Positions 16,395 through 24,649 of a stretch of 64,000 bases of DNA are shown here, piece by piece. Where the stretch lies: positions 186,001-250,000 of the forward strand of contig NZ_FNIC01000003.1 of the NCBI RefSeq assembly GCF_900103935.1, read 5' to 3'. Both the position numbers and the translations under genes were made by a program. Within the stretch, counting starts at the first letter, position 1. Each line of letters begins with the position of its first letter. The notes under the pieces are model-generated. The model did no database searches. It had not been told where the DNA came from and was given only the letters and a program-made list of their open reading frames with translations. The DNA comes from Nocardioides szechwanensis. GTDB lineage: Bacteria; Actinomycetota; Actinomycetes; Propionibacteriales; Nocardioidaceae.

Positions 16395-18632
16395 ATGCCC
16401 ACACCGTCTGCCGCCGCGTTCGCGCGCGCCGGCACCGTCGCCCTGGCGCTCGCGCTCGCCTCAGCCACGCTCACCACCGCCCAGGCGCAGTCCCCCGAGC
16501 CGGGGTTCCAGCCCGGGAGTGCGAGCGCAGCGAGCACTCCCAATGGAAGGACGAAGTCCTTCCACGCGCCGCCGGCGTACTCCATCGCCACCGACGGCGA
16601 CATCACCGACCTGCTGCGCCGCGAGGGCAAGCTCTACGTCCGCGGCACGTTCTCGAAGATCGGTCCCTTCACGGGCTCCGGCATGCCGATCGACCCCGCC
16701 ACCGGCGCCCGGGTCGTGGCGCCCGCGATCGACGGCCAGATCTCGGTGTCGGTCGCCGACGGAGCCGGCGGCTGGTACGTCGCCGGCGACTTCGAGACGA
16801 TCGACGGGCACCGCTACCGCGGCCTCGCGCACATCGGCGCCGACGGTCTCGCCGACCCGGCGTTCGCGCCCAAGGTCGGCGGCCTGGTCAGCGCCCTGGC
16901 CCTCGACGGCGACACGCTCTACGCCGGCGGCCTGTTCGACGAGGTCAACGGCAAGGCCCGCACCAACCTCGCCGCCGTGTCGACCGCGACCGGCGAGCTG
17001 ACGGCGTTCGTGTCCTCGCGCCCGTCCCGGGTGACCGAGCTGCTGCACGCCGACGCGCGACTCTACGTCGGCACCGAGAAGGACCTCGTCGCCGTCGACC
17101 CGGCCACGGGCGCCCGCGACGCCGGCTTCACCGCGCCGGTCTCCGGACCGATCCGGGCCTTGGCGACCGTCGGCCCCCACCTCTACGTCGGCGGCCGCGG
17201 CCTGGTCGACCTCGACACCGACACCGGCGTCGCCAACGCGTCGTTCCAGCCCACGACGACGGCGTTCGGCAAGCTCGACGGCCGGGTGCACGCCCTGCTC
17301 GCCGTGGGTGGTCACCTGATCGCCGGCGGCGACTTCCGCCGCCTGGGCGGCCTCGATGGCCCGCTCGTGGCGCTGGACCCGCAGGACGGCAGCGGCGACC
17401 CGGGGTTCGCGCCCGCCATCGGCAGCACGCGCCGCGGAGCCGCCGACAGCGGCGTCTTCGACCTCGCCACGCTCGGCTCCGACCTCTGGGTCGCTGGCCT
17501 GTTCACCAGCGCGGGCGGCGCGCCCGCGCAGAACCTCGCCGCGGTCGACCCCCTCACCGGCGCGCGCAACGCCAAGTCGCTGGCCTCGCTGGACGGCCAG
17601 GTCAACACCGTCGAGGCCTCCGGCGACGGGGTCTACGTGGGCGGCCAGTTCTTCATGGCCGGCTGGGTCCCGGCGCGCGGCATGGCCGCGCTCGACGGTG
17701 ACACGCTGCTGCCGATCGCCGGCTTCGGCGGCCACCGCGTGTCCCCGAGGGGCTCGATGGTCGACGGGCAGCGCGCGATCTTCATCGCGGAGACCAACTT
17801 CCACGGCTATGACGAGGACGCACTGGAGTACGGCTACCGCCTGTACACGCCGACCCGGTCGAAGGTCCGCGCCGTCAACCCCACGACCGGCGCCGTCATC
17901 AAGCGGCTCGGGATCGACAAGGTGCGGAACCTCACCGGCATCGCCACGCTCGGCGACCGCTACTACGTGGCCCAACGGCTCGACAACGACGTGCGCTTCC
18001 CGCGCAACCGGGTGACGGCGTACTCCCAGAAGACCGGGCGGGTCGTGGGCGGCTTCATGCTCCCCCTGCGCGGCTACATCGCGGAGATGTCCTCCGCGGA
18101 CGGTCACCTGCTGTTCGCGGGCAGCTTCCGCCGCGTCCGCGCCAACGGCCAGCGCGCCCACCTGGCACTGCTCAAGGTGCGGCCCCGCTCGGGCGGCGTC
18201 CGCCAAGGTTTCGACCCGCAGACCAACGGCCCGATCTACGACATCTCACGACAGGGTGACGACCTCTACGTCGCCGGCATCTTCGACGACGCGGGCTACC
18301 AGAACACGCCCATGAAGGGCCTGGCGAAGTACACGTTGGTCGACGGCTATCCCGACCTGCGCAAGGGCTGGCGCGCCCCGGCCCACCGGCTGAGCCACCA
18401 CGTCGGCGTGGAGGCGCTGGGCGACGTCGTCCACGTCACCGGCGGCTGGGCCGTCCAGTTCCTGTCCGAGGACGACGCCCGCCCGATCTCCGACGTGTTC
18501 GACGGCTACGACCGGCAGGTCAGCCTCGCCGTGCGCGAGCCCGACGGCATCGCCTACGCCGGCCAGGTCTACCTGCCGCTGGCCGGCGACAGCTTCTACC
18601 GACTGTCCTACGTCTCGCGTACGGCGAGCTGA
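16395..18632 (+). CDS. Secreted beta-propeller-like protein with delta-60-type repeats
   Basis: A 745-residue exported protein. Residues 1-33 form a signal peptide (LALALASATLTTAQAQ). The rest is made of repeating units of about 45-60 residues with the pattern LYVGG.F..(V/I)NG ... NLAAVD..TG, for example LYAGGLFDEVNG, LIAGGDFRRLGG, LWVAGLFTSAGG and VYVGGQFFMAGW. These resemble the delta-60 repeats of secreted propeller proteins; binding or an enzymatic role cannot be told. The segment at residues 41-57 is encoded by a two-hairpin repeat element (16515-16563). The 3' end overlaps the convergent MBL gene by 25 bases. Confidence 0.75.
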   Translation: MPTPSAAAFARAGTVALALALASATLTTAQAQSPEPGFQPGSASAASTPNGRTKSFHAPPAYSIATDGDITDLLRREGKLYVRGTFSKIGPFTGSGMPIDPATGARVVAPAIDGQISVSVADGAGGWYVAGDFETIDGHRYRGLAHIGADGLADPAFAPKVGGLVSALALDGDTLYAGGLFDEVNGKARTNLAAVSTATGELTAFVSSRPSRVTELLHADARLYVGTEKDLVAVDPATGARDAGFTAPVSGPIRALATVGPHLYVGGRGLVDLDTDTGVANASFQPTTTAFGKLDGRVHALLAVGGHLIAGGDFRRLGGLDGPLVALDPQDGSGDPGFAPAIGSTRRGAADSGVFDLATLGSDLWVAGLFTSAGGAPAQNLAAVDPLTGARNAKSLASLDGQVNTVEASGDGVYVGGQFFMAGWVPARGMAALDGDTLLPIAGFGGHRVSPRGSMVDGQRAIFIAETNFHGYDEDALEYGYRLYTPTRSKVRAVNPTTGAVIKRLGIDKVRNLTGIATLGDRYYVAQRLDNDVRFPRNRVTAYSQKTGRVVGGFMLPLRGYIAEMSSADGHLLFAGSFRRVRANGQRAHLALLKVRPRSGGVRQGFDPQTNGPIYDISRQGDDLYVAGIFDDAGYQNTPMKGLAKYTLVDGYPDLRKGWRAPAHRLSHHVGVEALGDVVHVTGGWAVQFLSEDDARPISDVFDGYDRQVSLAVREPDGIAYAGQVYLPLAGDSFYRLSYVSRTAS
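16515..16563. repeat. Two-hairpin repeat element inside a coding sequence
   Basis: Two perfect hairpins lie back to back: GGGAGTGC / GCACTCCC (16515-16522 with 16534-16541, 11-base loop) and GGAAGGAC / GTCCTTCC (16545-16552 with 16556-16563, 3-base loop). The element is in frame and encodes a Ser/Ala/Thr-rich linker just after the signal peptide. The GAGCGCAGCGAGC core resembles short interspersed repeats that I recall from related actinobacteria. No second copy is seen in this window. Confidence 0.6.
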
Positions 18633-19714
18633 GGACGGAAGCGCACACCCTCGGGGTCCTCTTCGCGCGTGGCCAGGCCGCGCGCGACGAGGAGCTCGAG
18701 GTGGGCCTTGGTCTCCATCGAGGCCATGCCCTGGCTGAAGAGGTCGAGCTCGGGCAGCGGCGTCTCGTGGCGCGTCCACGGCAGGTGGCCGGCCACCTCG
18801 AACGCGGTCGTGCTGCCGGCCTCGAGCGCGGCCAGGCTCAGGTCGAGCCGCTCCTCGTGGTGGACGAGCAGCTCGTCGACGCGGGCGTGCGACGACGGCG
18901 CGACCGGCCCGTGCGCCGGCAGGATCGTCAGGTCGGGCAGCGCACGCACCTTGGTCAGCGACGCCATGAAGTCGCCCAGCGGCTGGTCGGTGGGCGGCAC
19001 CGTGAAGCCGATCGACGGCGTGATCGTGGGCAGCACGTGGTCGCCGGCGAACAGCAGCCCCGCCGCGCGCTCCGCGAACACGAAGTGCCCGGGGGTGTGG
19101 CCCGGAGTGTGCACGGCGTCGATGGTGCGGTGGCCCACCTTGATCTCCTGGTCGCCGTCGAGCCAGGTGTCGGGGAACGTCCAGATCGAGGGGTCGGGCG
19201 GCTCGCGGTCGGCGTCCATCCGGACCCACTGCTCGGCGACCAGCCGCGCGCCGGCCGAGACGAGCACCTCGACGAACGGGTTCTCGGTCAGGTCCTCGAG
19301 GTTGTTGAGCAGCTCGAGCGCCGGCTGCTCTCCGATGCCCAGGGCGACGTCGGCGCCGTACTCGTGACCCAGGACGGTGGCCAGCGTGAAATGGTCGCGG
19401 TGCACGTGGGTGACCAGGAAGCGCCGGATGTCGCCGAAGCCGTAGCCGACACCGCGCAGGCAGCTGTCGAGGAGGTCGCGCGCGACCGGGATCGCCCAGC
19501 CGCCGTCGACCAGGGTCAGCCCGTCGTCGGTCTCGATGACGTAGACGTTGATCGCGCGCAGCCCGTCCATCGGCAGCGGCAGCGGGATCCGGAAGACGCC
19601 GTCGGCCACCCGCCACGCACCCTCGGCCGTCCAGTGCTCGCCCGAGTCGGGAGAGATGGCGTACGCCGTGCTGACGCCCGGGTCCTTGGCGGGTGCGGCG
19701 GAGTCCGGGATCAC
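18608..19714 (-). CDS. MBL-fold metallo-hydrolase
   Basis: A 368-residue metallo-beta-lactamase-fold enzyme. Zinc motifs are visible: HVHRDH (about residue 105, pattern HxHxDH), HTPGHTPGH (about 190) and AGDHVLP (about 212). The C-terminal 80 residues form a winged-helix-like extension (METKAHLELLVARGLATRE), as in the hydrolases related to LACTB2. The start is uncertain: GTG at 19714 avoids overlap with the SDR gene upstream and precedes all conserved blocks. It follows the SDR gene after 10 bases, so it may be the last gene of the DapB-like / SDR / MBL operon. A thioester or lactone substrate is possible but unproven. Confidence 0.85.
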   Translation of the reverse strand: MIPDSAAPAKDPGVSTAYAISPDSGEHWTAEGAWRVADGVFRIPLPLPMDGLRAINVYVIETDDGLTLVDGGWAIPVARDLLDSCLRGVGYGFGDIRRFLVTHVHRDHFTLATVLGHEYGADVALGIGEQPALELLNNLEDLTENPFVEVLVSAGARLVAEQWVRMDADREPPDPSIWTFPDTWLDGDQEIKVGHRTIDAVHTPGHTPGHFVFAERAAGLLFAGDHVLPTITPSIGFTVPPTDQPLGDFMASLTKVRALPDLTILPAHGPVAPSSHARVDELLVHHEERLDLSLAALEAGSTTAFEVAGHLPWTRHETPLPELDLFSQGMASMETKAHLELLVARGLATREEDPEGVRFRPQLAVRET

Positions 19715-19724
19715 GGGACGGACG

Positions 19725-20531
19725 CTACGCGCCGACGTCGGGGAACCCGAGGTCGAGGGTCGGCTGCTGGATTCCGCCGTCCACCTCGAGGAGCTTGCCG
19801 GTGACGTACTGCCCGGCCCGCGAGCTGAGGTACAGCACCGCGGCGGCGATGTCCTCCGGCTCACCGACCCGGCCCAGCGGGGTCTTCGTCTCGAGCTGGT
19901 TCATCATCTCGGGCTGCCCGGCGACGTACTCGAGGGCGCTCGTCATGATCGAGCCGACGTAGATGCCGTTGACCCGGATCTTCGGGGCGAGGTCCTGCGC
20001 AGCCATCTTGGTCCAGTGCGCGAGTGCCGCCTTGGCGGTGCCATAGGCGATGAAGCCGCGGTCGGCCGTGCGGCCCATCATCGAGCTGATCGTGACGATG
20101 CTCTTCTGGAGGTCGTCGTCCTTCAGCATCAGCGGCACGGCGGCGACGCTGAGCGCGTGGGCCGTGGTGACGTTGAAGCTGAACGCCTCGTTGAGGAACT
20201 CGTTGCTGGTCTTGAGGAACTCGGTCGGGAAGGTGCCGCCGACGTTGTTGACGACCGTGTCGAGGCGGCCGAACTCGTCGTACGCCGCCTGCGCCAGGCC
20301 GGCGACCGCGTCGAGGTCGCTGAGGTCGGCCGGGACGACGAGGACGCGGCGCCCGGTCGCGCGGATCTGCTCGGCCACCCGGTCGAGCTGCTTCTCGGTG
20401 CGTGCCGAGATCAGGACGTCGGACCCGGCCTCGGCCAGGGCGACGGCGGTGGCGGCACCGAGGCCGCGGCCGGCGCCGGTGACGATGGCGACCTGACCAG
20501 TGACCGCGAAGCGGTCGAGGATGCCGCTCAC
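19725..20531 (-). CDS. Short-chain dehydrogenase/reductase
   Basis: A 268-residue classical SDR. The cofactor motif is TGAGRGLG (about 18-25), the NNVGG motif lies near residue 97 and the catalytic triad is Ser in ISSMMG (about 148) plus YGTAK (about 162-166). The C-terminal VDGG motif is present in LEVDGGIQQP. The GTG start at 20531 shares bases with the stop of the DapB-like dehydrogenase gene (GTGA overlap). Residue patterns do not reveal the alcohol substrate. The operon and the KstR-like operator upstream suggest steroid or fatty-acid related metabolism. Confidence 0.9.
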   Translation of the reverse strand: MSGILDRFAVTGQVAIVTGAGRGLGAATAVALAEAGSDVLISARTEKQLDRVAEQIRATGRRVLVVPADLSDLDAVAGLAQAAYDEFGRLDTVVNNVGGTFPTEFLKTSNEFLNEAFSFNVTTAHALSVAAVPLMLKDDDLQKSIVTISSMMGRTADRGFIAYGTAKAALAHWTKMAAQDLAPKIRVNGIYVGSIMTSALEYVAGQPEMMNQLETKTPLGRVGEPEDIAAAVLYLSSRAGQYVTGKLLEVDGGIQQPTLDLGFPDVGA

Positions 20532-21628
20532 TTTGACACCAGGCCGCGGCCGGTGACGAGCGGCAGGTCGATCGCGGTGACCAGGCCGGGCTCGGCCGCG
20601 ACGACGGCCGGCAGCGCGTTGATGATCCGCTGCGCGGTGGTGATCATCCCGGACACGTTGTGGTCGCCGTACTCGCCGTGGTGGGTGAAGTCGACCTGCA
20701 TCATCGGCTCGCCGGTGATCTTGATCCGGTAGCAGCCGTCGTGGCCGGTCGGCGGGGTCTCCCACTCGGGAACCTGGTCGGGCGCCGTACGCGTGATGTG
20801 CTCGAGCACGACGCGGGGCGTGCCGTCGACCTTGCCGATCAGCTGGAAGCGGACCGCGCCCATGGTCCCGGCCTCGACGTCGCCGGAGACCGACGGCGTG
20901 AACACGTCGGCGGCCCGGCGGTCGACCTCCTCGGTCAGCGGCTCGTCGAGCACGATGTCCAGGCCGGCCGCGATCTGGCGTACGACGCTGCCCCACGCCA
21001 TGGTGAGGATGCCCGGCTCCCAGAGGAACGGCTTGAACTCCATCGGCCGGCCGAAGCCGAACATGTCGCCCATGACGACGGGCTGGTAGTAGGTCGAGTA
21101 GTCGCAGATCTCCATGACCCGGACCTCGTCGATGCGCTGGCTCAGGCTGGTCATCACCAGCGGCAGGAGGTCGTTGGCGAAGCCGGGGTCGATGCCGTTG
21201 ATGTGCATGCTGGCGTTGCCGGCCTTGCAGGCGTCGTCGATGCGCGCCAGGAACTCCGGCGGCAGGATCTTCTCCGGCCACTGGAGCAGCACCGGCCCGC
21301 TGCTCGTGACGTTGATGCCCGCCTCGACGAACGAGATCAGGTCCTCGATGCACTCGAAGACCCGGTCGTCGGCCATCGCGGTGTGCACGATCGCGTCGGG
21401 CTTCAGCGCGATCAGCGCGTCGCGGTCGGTGGTCGCGGCCACCCCGAGCTCGCGCCCGAGCTCGGCCAGGATCCCGGCGTCCTTGCCGTCCTTGTCCGGG
21501 TTGGACACCCACACCCCCACCAGCTCGAGGTCCGGGTGGGCGTCGATGCCGGCGATGGCGTGGCGCCCGATGGTGCCGGTCGACCAGACGACGACACGGA
21601 GCTTGCGGTCAGGGATCACTTGAGACAT
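20528..21628 (-). CDS. NAD(P)-dependent dehydrogenase, dihydrodipicolinate reductase-like fold
   Basis: A 366-residue Rossmann-fold protein with the start VVVWSTGTIGRHAIAGI (about 11-27), a DapB_N-type dinucleotide binding motif, and HINGIDPGFANDLLPL (about 143-158) as in 2,4-diaminopentanoate dehydrogenase-like proteins. Actinobacteria, including Mycobacterium, carry many such proteins of unknown substrate. A perfect 14-base palindrome of KstR type lies 10 bases upstream of its ATG. It leads the operon with the SDR and probably the MBL gene. Confidence 0.8.
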   Translation of the reverse strand: MSQVIPDRKLRVVVWSTGTIGRHAIAGIDAHPDLELVGVWVSNPDKDGKDAGILAELGRELGVAATTDRDALIALKPDAIVHTAMADDRVFECIEDLISFVEAGINVTSSGPVLLQWPEKILPPEFLARIDDACKAGNASMHINGIDPGFANDLLPLVMTSLSQRIDEVRVMEICDYSTYYQPVVMGDMFGFGRPMEFKPFLWEPGILTMAWGSVVRQIAAGLDIVLDEPLTEEVDRRAADVFTPSVSGDVEAGTMGAVRFQLIGKVDGTPRVVLEHITRTAPDQVPEWETPPTGHDGCYRIKITGEPMMQVDFTHHGEYGDHNVSGMITTAQRIINALPAVVAAEPGLVTAIDLPLVTGRGLVSK

Positions 21629-21638
21629 GGCGCAAACC

Positions 21639-21652
21639 TAGAACACGTTCTA
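21639..21652. promoter_or_regulatory. KstR-like operator palindrome
   Basis: TAGAACACGTTCTA matches the published mycobacterial KstR pattern TnnAACnnGTTnnA at every fixed position. It ends 10 bases before the ATG of the DapB-like dehydrogenase gene, where it would cover the promoter or transcription start. The regulator, TetR family by analogy, is not in the window. Confidence 0.65.
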
Positions 21653-21691
21653 GAAATGCGGAAGGGTTGGGCCCCTATGTAACTCGGGCGC

Positions 21692-22867
21692 TCAGCCGCC
21701 GGTAACGACGGGGCAGCGGGTGCCGGAGTAGATGGTGGGCATGCAGCGGTTGCAGTGGATGCAGACGCCGGAGGTCTGGCGGCCGGCCTGGAGCTTGTTG
21801 ACGAGGTCGGGCTCGCGGAGGACGGCGCGGCCCATGGCGACGAAGTCGAAGCCGTGCTCCATCGCGCGCTCCATGGTGTCGCGGCGGTTGATCCCGCCGA
21901 GCAGCATCAGGGGCATCGACAGGCCCTCGCGGAAGCGCAGCGCCTTCTCCCAGAAGTAGCCCTCCTGGAAGTCGTAGTGCTTCATGAAGCCCTTGCCCAT
22001 CGGCGTACGCATGCCGAGCCGCACCGGCAGCGGCATCGACGCCGCGAACTCCTTGAGCGGCACGTCACCGCGGAAGAGGTACATCGGGTTCATCAGCGAG
22101 CTGCCGCCGCTCATCTGCAGGGCGTCGAGGTTGCCGTCGGCCTCGAGCAGCTGGGCGTACTCCAGCCCGGCGTCGGTCGTGACCCCGCCCTTGAAGCCGT
22201 CGCTCAGGGACACCTTGGCGGTCACCGCGACCTCGCCGCCGACCTCGTCGCGTACGGCGCGGGCGACCTGCCGGCCCAGCCGCGCCCGGTTCTCGAGCGA
22301 GCCGCCCCAGCGGTCCTTGCGGCGGTTGAGCCCGGGCGCGAGGAAGGACGAGATCAGGTAGCTGTGCGACATGTGCAGCTCGAGTACGTCGAAGCCCGCA
22401 CCGACCAGCGTCCGGGCGGTGGCGACGTAGGCCTTGGTGACGCGAGTCAGGTCCTGCTCGGAGGCGGACCGGATCATCTGCATCGACAGCGGGCTCGGCA
22501 TCCGACTGGCGCTGATCGCCTTGACCCCGTTGGAGCGTCCGTTGGCGACCGGGCCGGCGTGGCCGACCTGGCCGGCGATCTTGGCGCCGGTGGCGTGGAT
22601 GGCGTCCGTCATCCGGGCGAGACCGGCCGCGGTGTCGGGGCCGACCACGATCTGCTCGGCGTGCGTGCGCCCCTCCGGCGCCACGGCGAGGTAGGCCACC
22701 GTGGTCAGCCCGATCCCGCCCTCGGCGACCGCGAGGTGGTAGCCGATCAGGTCGTCGGTCACCTGGCCGTGCGGCGCGCGCCCCTCGAACGTCGCGGCCT
22801 TGACCGTGCGGTTGCGCAGGCGGACCGGACCGAGGGTCGCGGGGCCGAAGACGTCGGGGGTGCTCAC
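21692..22867 (-). CDS. NADH:flavin oxidoreductase, old yellow enzyme family
   Basis: A 391-residue FMN barrel enzyme that reduces activated C=C bonds. Features include VGHAGPVANG (about 101), ELHMSHSYLISSFLAPGLN with the active-site His region (about 160-178), NRRKDRWGGSLENR (about 180) and FVAMGRAVLREPDL (about 345). The C-terminus ends in CIHCNRCMPTIYSGTRC, the four-Cys cluster pattern of the 2,4-dienoyl-CoA reductase branch, but the second FAD/NAD domain of that branch is absent. The GTG start at 22867 is preceded by a degenerate KstR-like site. The gene is divergent from the PrmC-like methyltransferase gene. Confidence 0.88.
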   Translation of the reverse strand: MSTPDVFGPATLGPVRLRNRTVKAATFEGRAPHGQVTDDLIGYHLAVAEGGIGLTTVAYLAVAPEGRTHAEQIVVGPDTAAGLARMTDAIHATGAKIAGQVGHAGPVANGRSNGVKAISASRMPSPLSMQMIRSASEQDLTRVTKAYVATARTLVGAGFDVLELHMSHSYLISSFLAPGLNRRKDRWGGSLENRARLGRQVARAVRDEVGGEVAVTAKVSLSDGFKGGVTTDAGLEYAQLLEADGNLDALQMSGGSSLMNPMYLFRGDVPLKEFAASMPLPVRLGMRTPMGKGFMKHYDFQEGYFWEKALRFREGLSMPLMLLGGINRRDTMERAMEHGFDFVAMGRAVLREPDLVNKLQAGRQTSGVCIHCNRCMPTIYSGTRCPVVTGG

Positions 22868-22871
22868 GGGC

Positions 22872-22890
22872 AGAACGATAACGCGTTCTA
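22872..22890. promoter_or_regulatory. Second KstR-like operator (imperfect)
   Basis: GATAACGCGTTCTA (22877-22890) fits TnnAACnnGTTnnA except for the first base. AGAACG / CGTTCT (22872-22877 and 22884-22889) form an overlapping inverted repeat. It ends 9 bases upstream of the OYE GTG start, the same placement as the site at 21639-21652, which argues for one shared regulator. Confidence 0.5.
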
Positions 22891-22923
22891 GTTTCCTGGT
22901 GGGCCGGTGCGAGACGATGACGT

Positions 22924-23697
22924 GTGGGCACCGACGAGATCACCGTCCGACTGCGGGCGGCAGGCTGCGTGTTCGCGGAGGACGAGGCCGCGCTGCTGGT
23001 CGCCGCCGCGAGCGACGAGGCCGAGCTCGAGCGCCTGGTCGCCGCCCGGGTCGCCGGCCCGCCGCTGGAGCAGGTGGTGGGCTGGGCCGGGTTCGACGGC
23101 CTCGAGGTGTACGTCGAGCCCGGGGTCTTCGTGCCACGCCTGCGCAGCCTCCTGCTGGTCCGCCTGGCCGCGGAGGCCCTCCGGCCCGGCACGGTGGTGG
23201 TCGACCTGTGCTGCGGCACCGGCGCCCTCGGCGCCGCTCTGCTGGCCCGCGAGCCCGGGATCGACGTCCACGCCGCCGACGTGGACCCCGCAGCGGTCGC
23301 GGCGGCCCGGCGCAACCTGCCGCCCGAGCGCGTCCACGCCGGAGACCTGTACGACGCCCTGCCCGACCTGCTGCGCGGCACCGTCGACGTACTGGTCGTC
23401 AACGCCCCCTACGTGCCCACCGCCGCCATCGCCACGATGCCGCCCGAGGCCCGCGACCACGAGCACCGCGAGGCGCTCGACGGCGGCCCCGACGGCCTCG
23501 ACGTCCAGCGGCGCGTCGTCGCGCAGGCTCGCGCCTGGTTGTCACCGGACGGGCTGCTGCTGCTCGAGACCGGGCGCGACCAGGCGCCGACGACGGCAGC
23601 GCTGATGGCCGGCGCCGGCCTCACGCCCGAGGTCCACCTCGACGACGAGGTTGCGGGCTGTGCGGTCAGCGGCCGACCCACAGGCTCCCCGGACTAG
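22924..23697 (+). CDS. Putative protein N5-glutamine methyltransferase (HemK/PrmC-like)
   Basis: A 257-residue SAM-dependent methyltransferase. Motif I is VVDLCCGTGALGAAL (about 98-112), and the acidic residue of motif II lies in VHAADVDPAAV. The catalytic NPPY motif of the family is changed to NAPYVP (about 160-165), as in the PrmC-like paralogs of actinobacteria. The N-terminal helical substrate-binding part is short. The GTG start at 22924 is the first in frame. A release-factor substrate is not assured because of the altered motif. Confidence 0.8.
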   Translation: MGTDEITVRLRAAGCVFAEDEAALLVAAASDEAELERLVAARVAGPPLEQVVGWAGFDGLEVYVEPGVFVPRLRSLLLVRLAAEALRPGTVVVDLCCGTGALGAALLAREPGIDVHAADVDPAAVAAARRNLPPERVHAGDLYDALPDLLRGTVDVLVVNAPYVPTAAIATMPPEARDHEHREALDGGPDGLDVQRRVVAQARAWLSPDGLLLLETGRDQAPTTAALMAGAGLTPEVHLDDEVAGCAVSGRPTGSPD

Positions 23698-23700
23698 GCC

Positions 23701-24579
23701 CTAGCGCGCGGTCTCGACGACCACGACCGGGCAGGCCGCGAAGCGGATCACGGCACGCGCGACCGAGCCGAGGTGCGACCCGATCGGCAGCGTGGGGTGA
23801 CGCCGCCCGAGCACGATGAGGTCGGAGCCCTCCGACGCCTTCGTCAGCGCGGCTGCGCTCTGGGCGTGGAACACCTGGATCTCGACCTCGACATCAGCGA
23901 ACTCCGCGGCGAGCTCGTCGACGTGCGGGGCCAGCTCGCGGTGGAAGCGGTCGCTGAACTCCCGGCGCATGTCGTCACCGACGACCACTGCGTCGTAGCC
24001 GTTGGCCAGCCACCAGGCGTGCACGACGTGCAGCGTGGCCCGTCGCTCGCGCGCCAGCTCGAAGCCCACGCGCAGGGCATCGTCGGCACGCTCCGGGTCG
24101 TGGACGCCGACCGTCACCCGACCGTGTGGCTGCTCCGGAGGACGCCAGCCCTCGGGCACCGACACCACCGAGGTGTGGGCGCGAGCTGCGACGCCGTACG
24201 TCGTCGAGCCGCTCGCGACCCGGCGCAGGCCGGACAGGTGGCGGTGCTGGAGCACCACCAGCCGGGCGTCGGCGGAGCGCTCCACGAGGTCGCTGACGGT
24301 GCCGGCGCCGTGGTCGACCAGCTCACTGGTGACGGCCACCTGGCCGGCCACGAGCTTGGTCGCGGTGCGCTTCGCGTCCTCGAGGATCGACGTGCCGAGC
24401 TCCCGGGCGCCCTCGTAGGCGACGACGTACGCCTCGGGGAGGCTGGGCGGCATGGTCATGACGTGCACCAGATGCAGGTCTGCGCCGGTGCGGACCGCCT
24501 CGTCGGCGGCGAAGTGCAGAAGCGAGTCGACGTCATCGGCACCGACGGCGGCGACGATGCGGTTGCGTACTTGGTTCAT
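23701..24579 (-). CDS. Universal stress protein with two Usp domains
   Basis: A 292-residue cytoplasmic protein formed by two tandem Usp domains (about 5-140 and 150-290). The second ends with the GxxxG-(9x)-G(S/T)-type ATP-binding pattern, LGRRHPTLPIGSHLGSVARA. The ATG at 24579 has a strong GGAGG 7 bases upstream, so the open frame before it is not coding. Tandem-Usp proteins of this size are members of the mycobacterial dormancy regulon. Here it lies just downstream of a P-type ATPase and second Usp gene on the same strand, probably in one transcription unit. Confidence 0.88.
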   Translation of the reverse strand: MNQVRNRIVAAVGADDVDSLLHFAADEAVRTGADLHLVHVMTMPPSLPEAYVVAYEGARELGTSILEDAKRTATKLVAGQVAVTSELVDHGAGTVSDLVERSADARLVVLQHRHLSGLRRVASGSTTYGVAARAHTSVVSVPEGWRPPEQPHGRVTVGVHDPERADDALRVGFELARERRATLHVVHAWWLANGYDAVVVGDDMRREFSDRFHRELAPHVDELAAEFADVEVEIQVFHAQSAAALTKASEGSDLIVLGRRHPTLPIGSHLGSVARAVIRFAACPVVVVETAR

Positions 24580-24649
24580 CAGAGGGCCTCCTTTGTCACT
24601 CACCTCCAGTCTTGTCCCGCCGCCACGAACCCGGCAGGGCCGAACGCCC

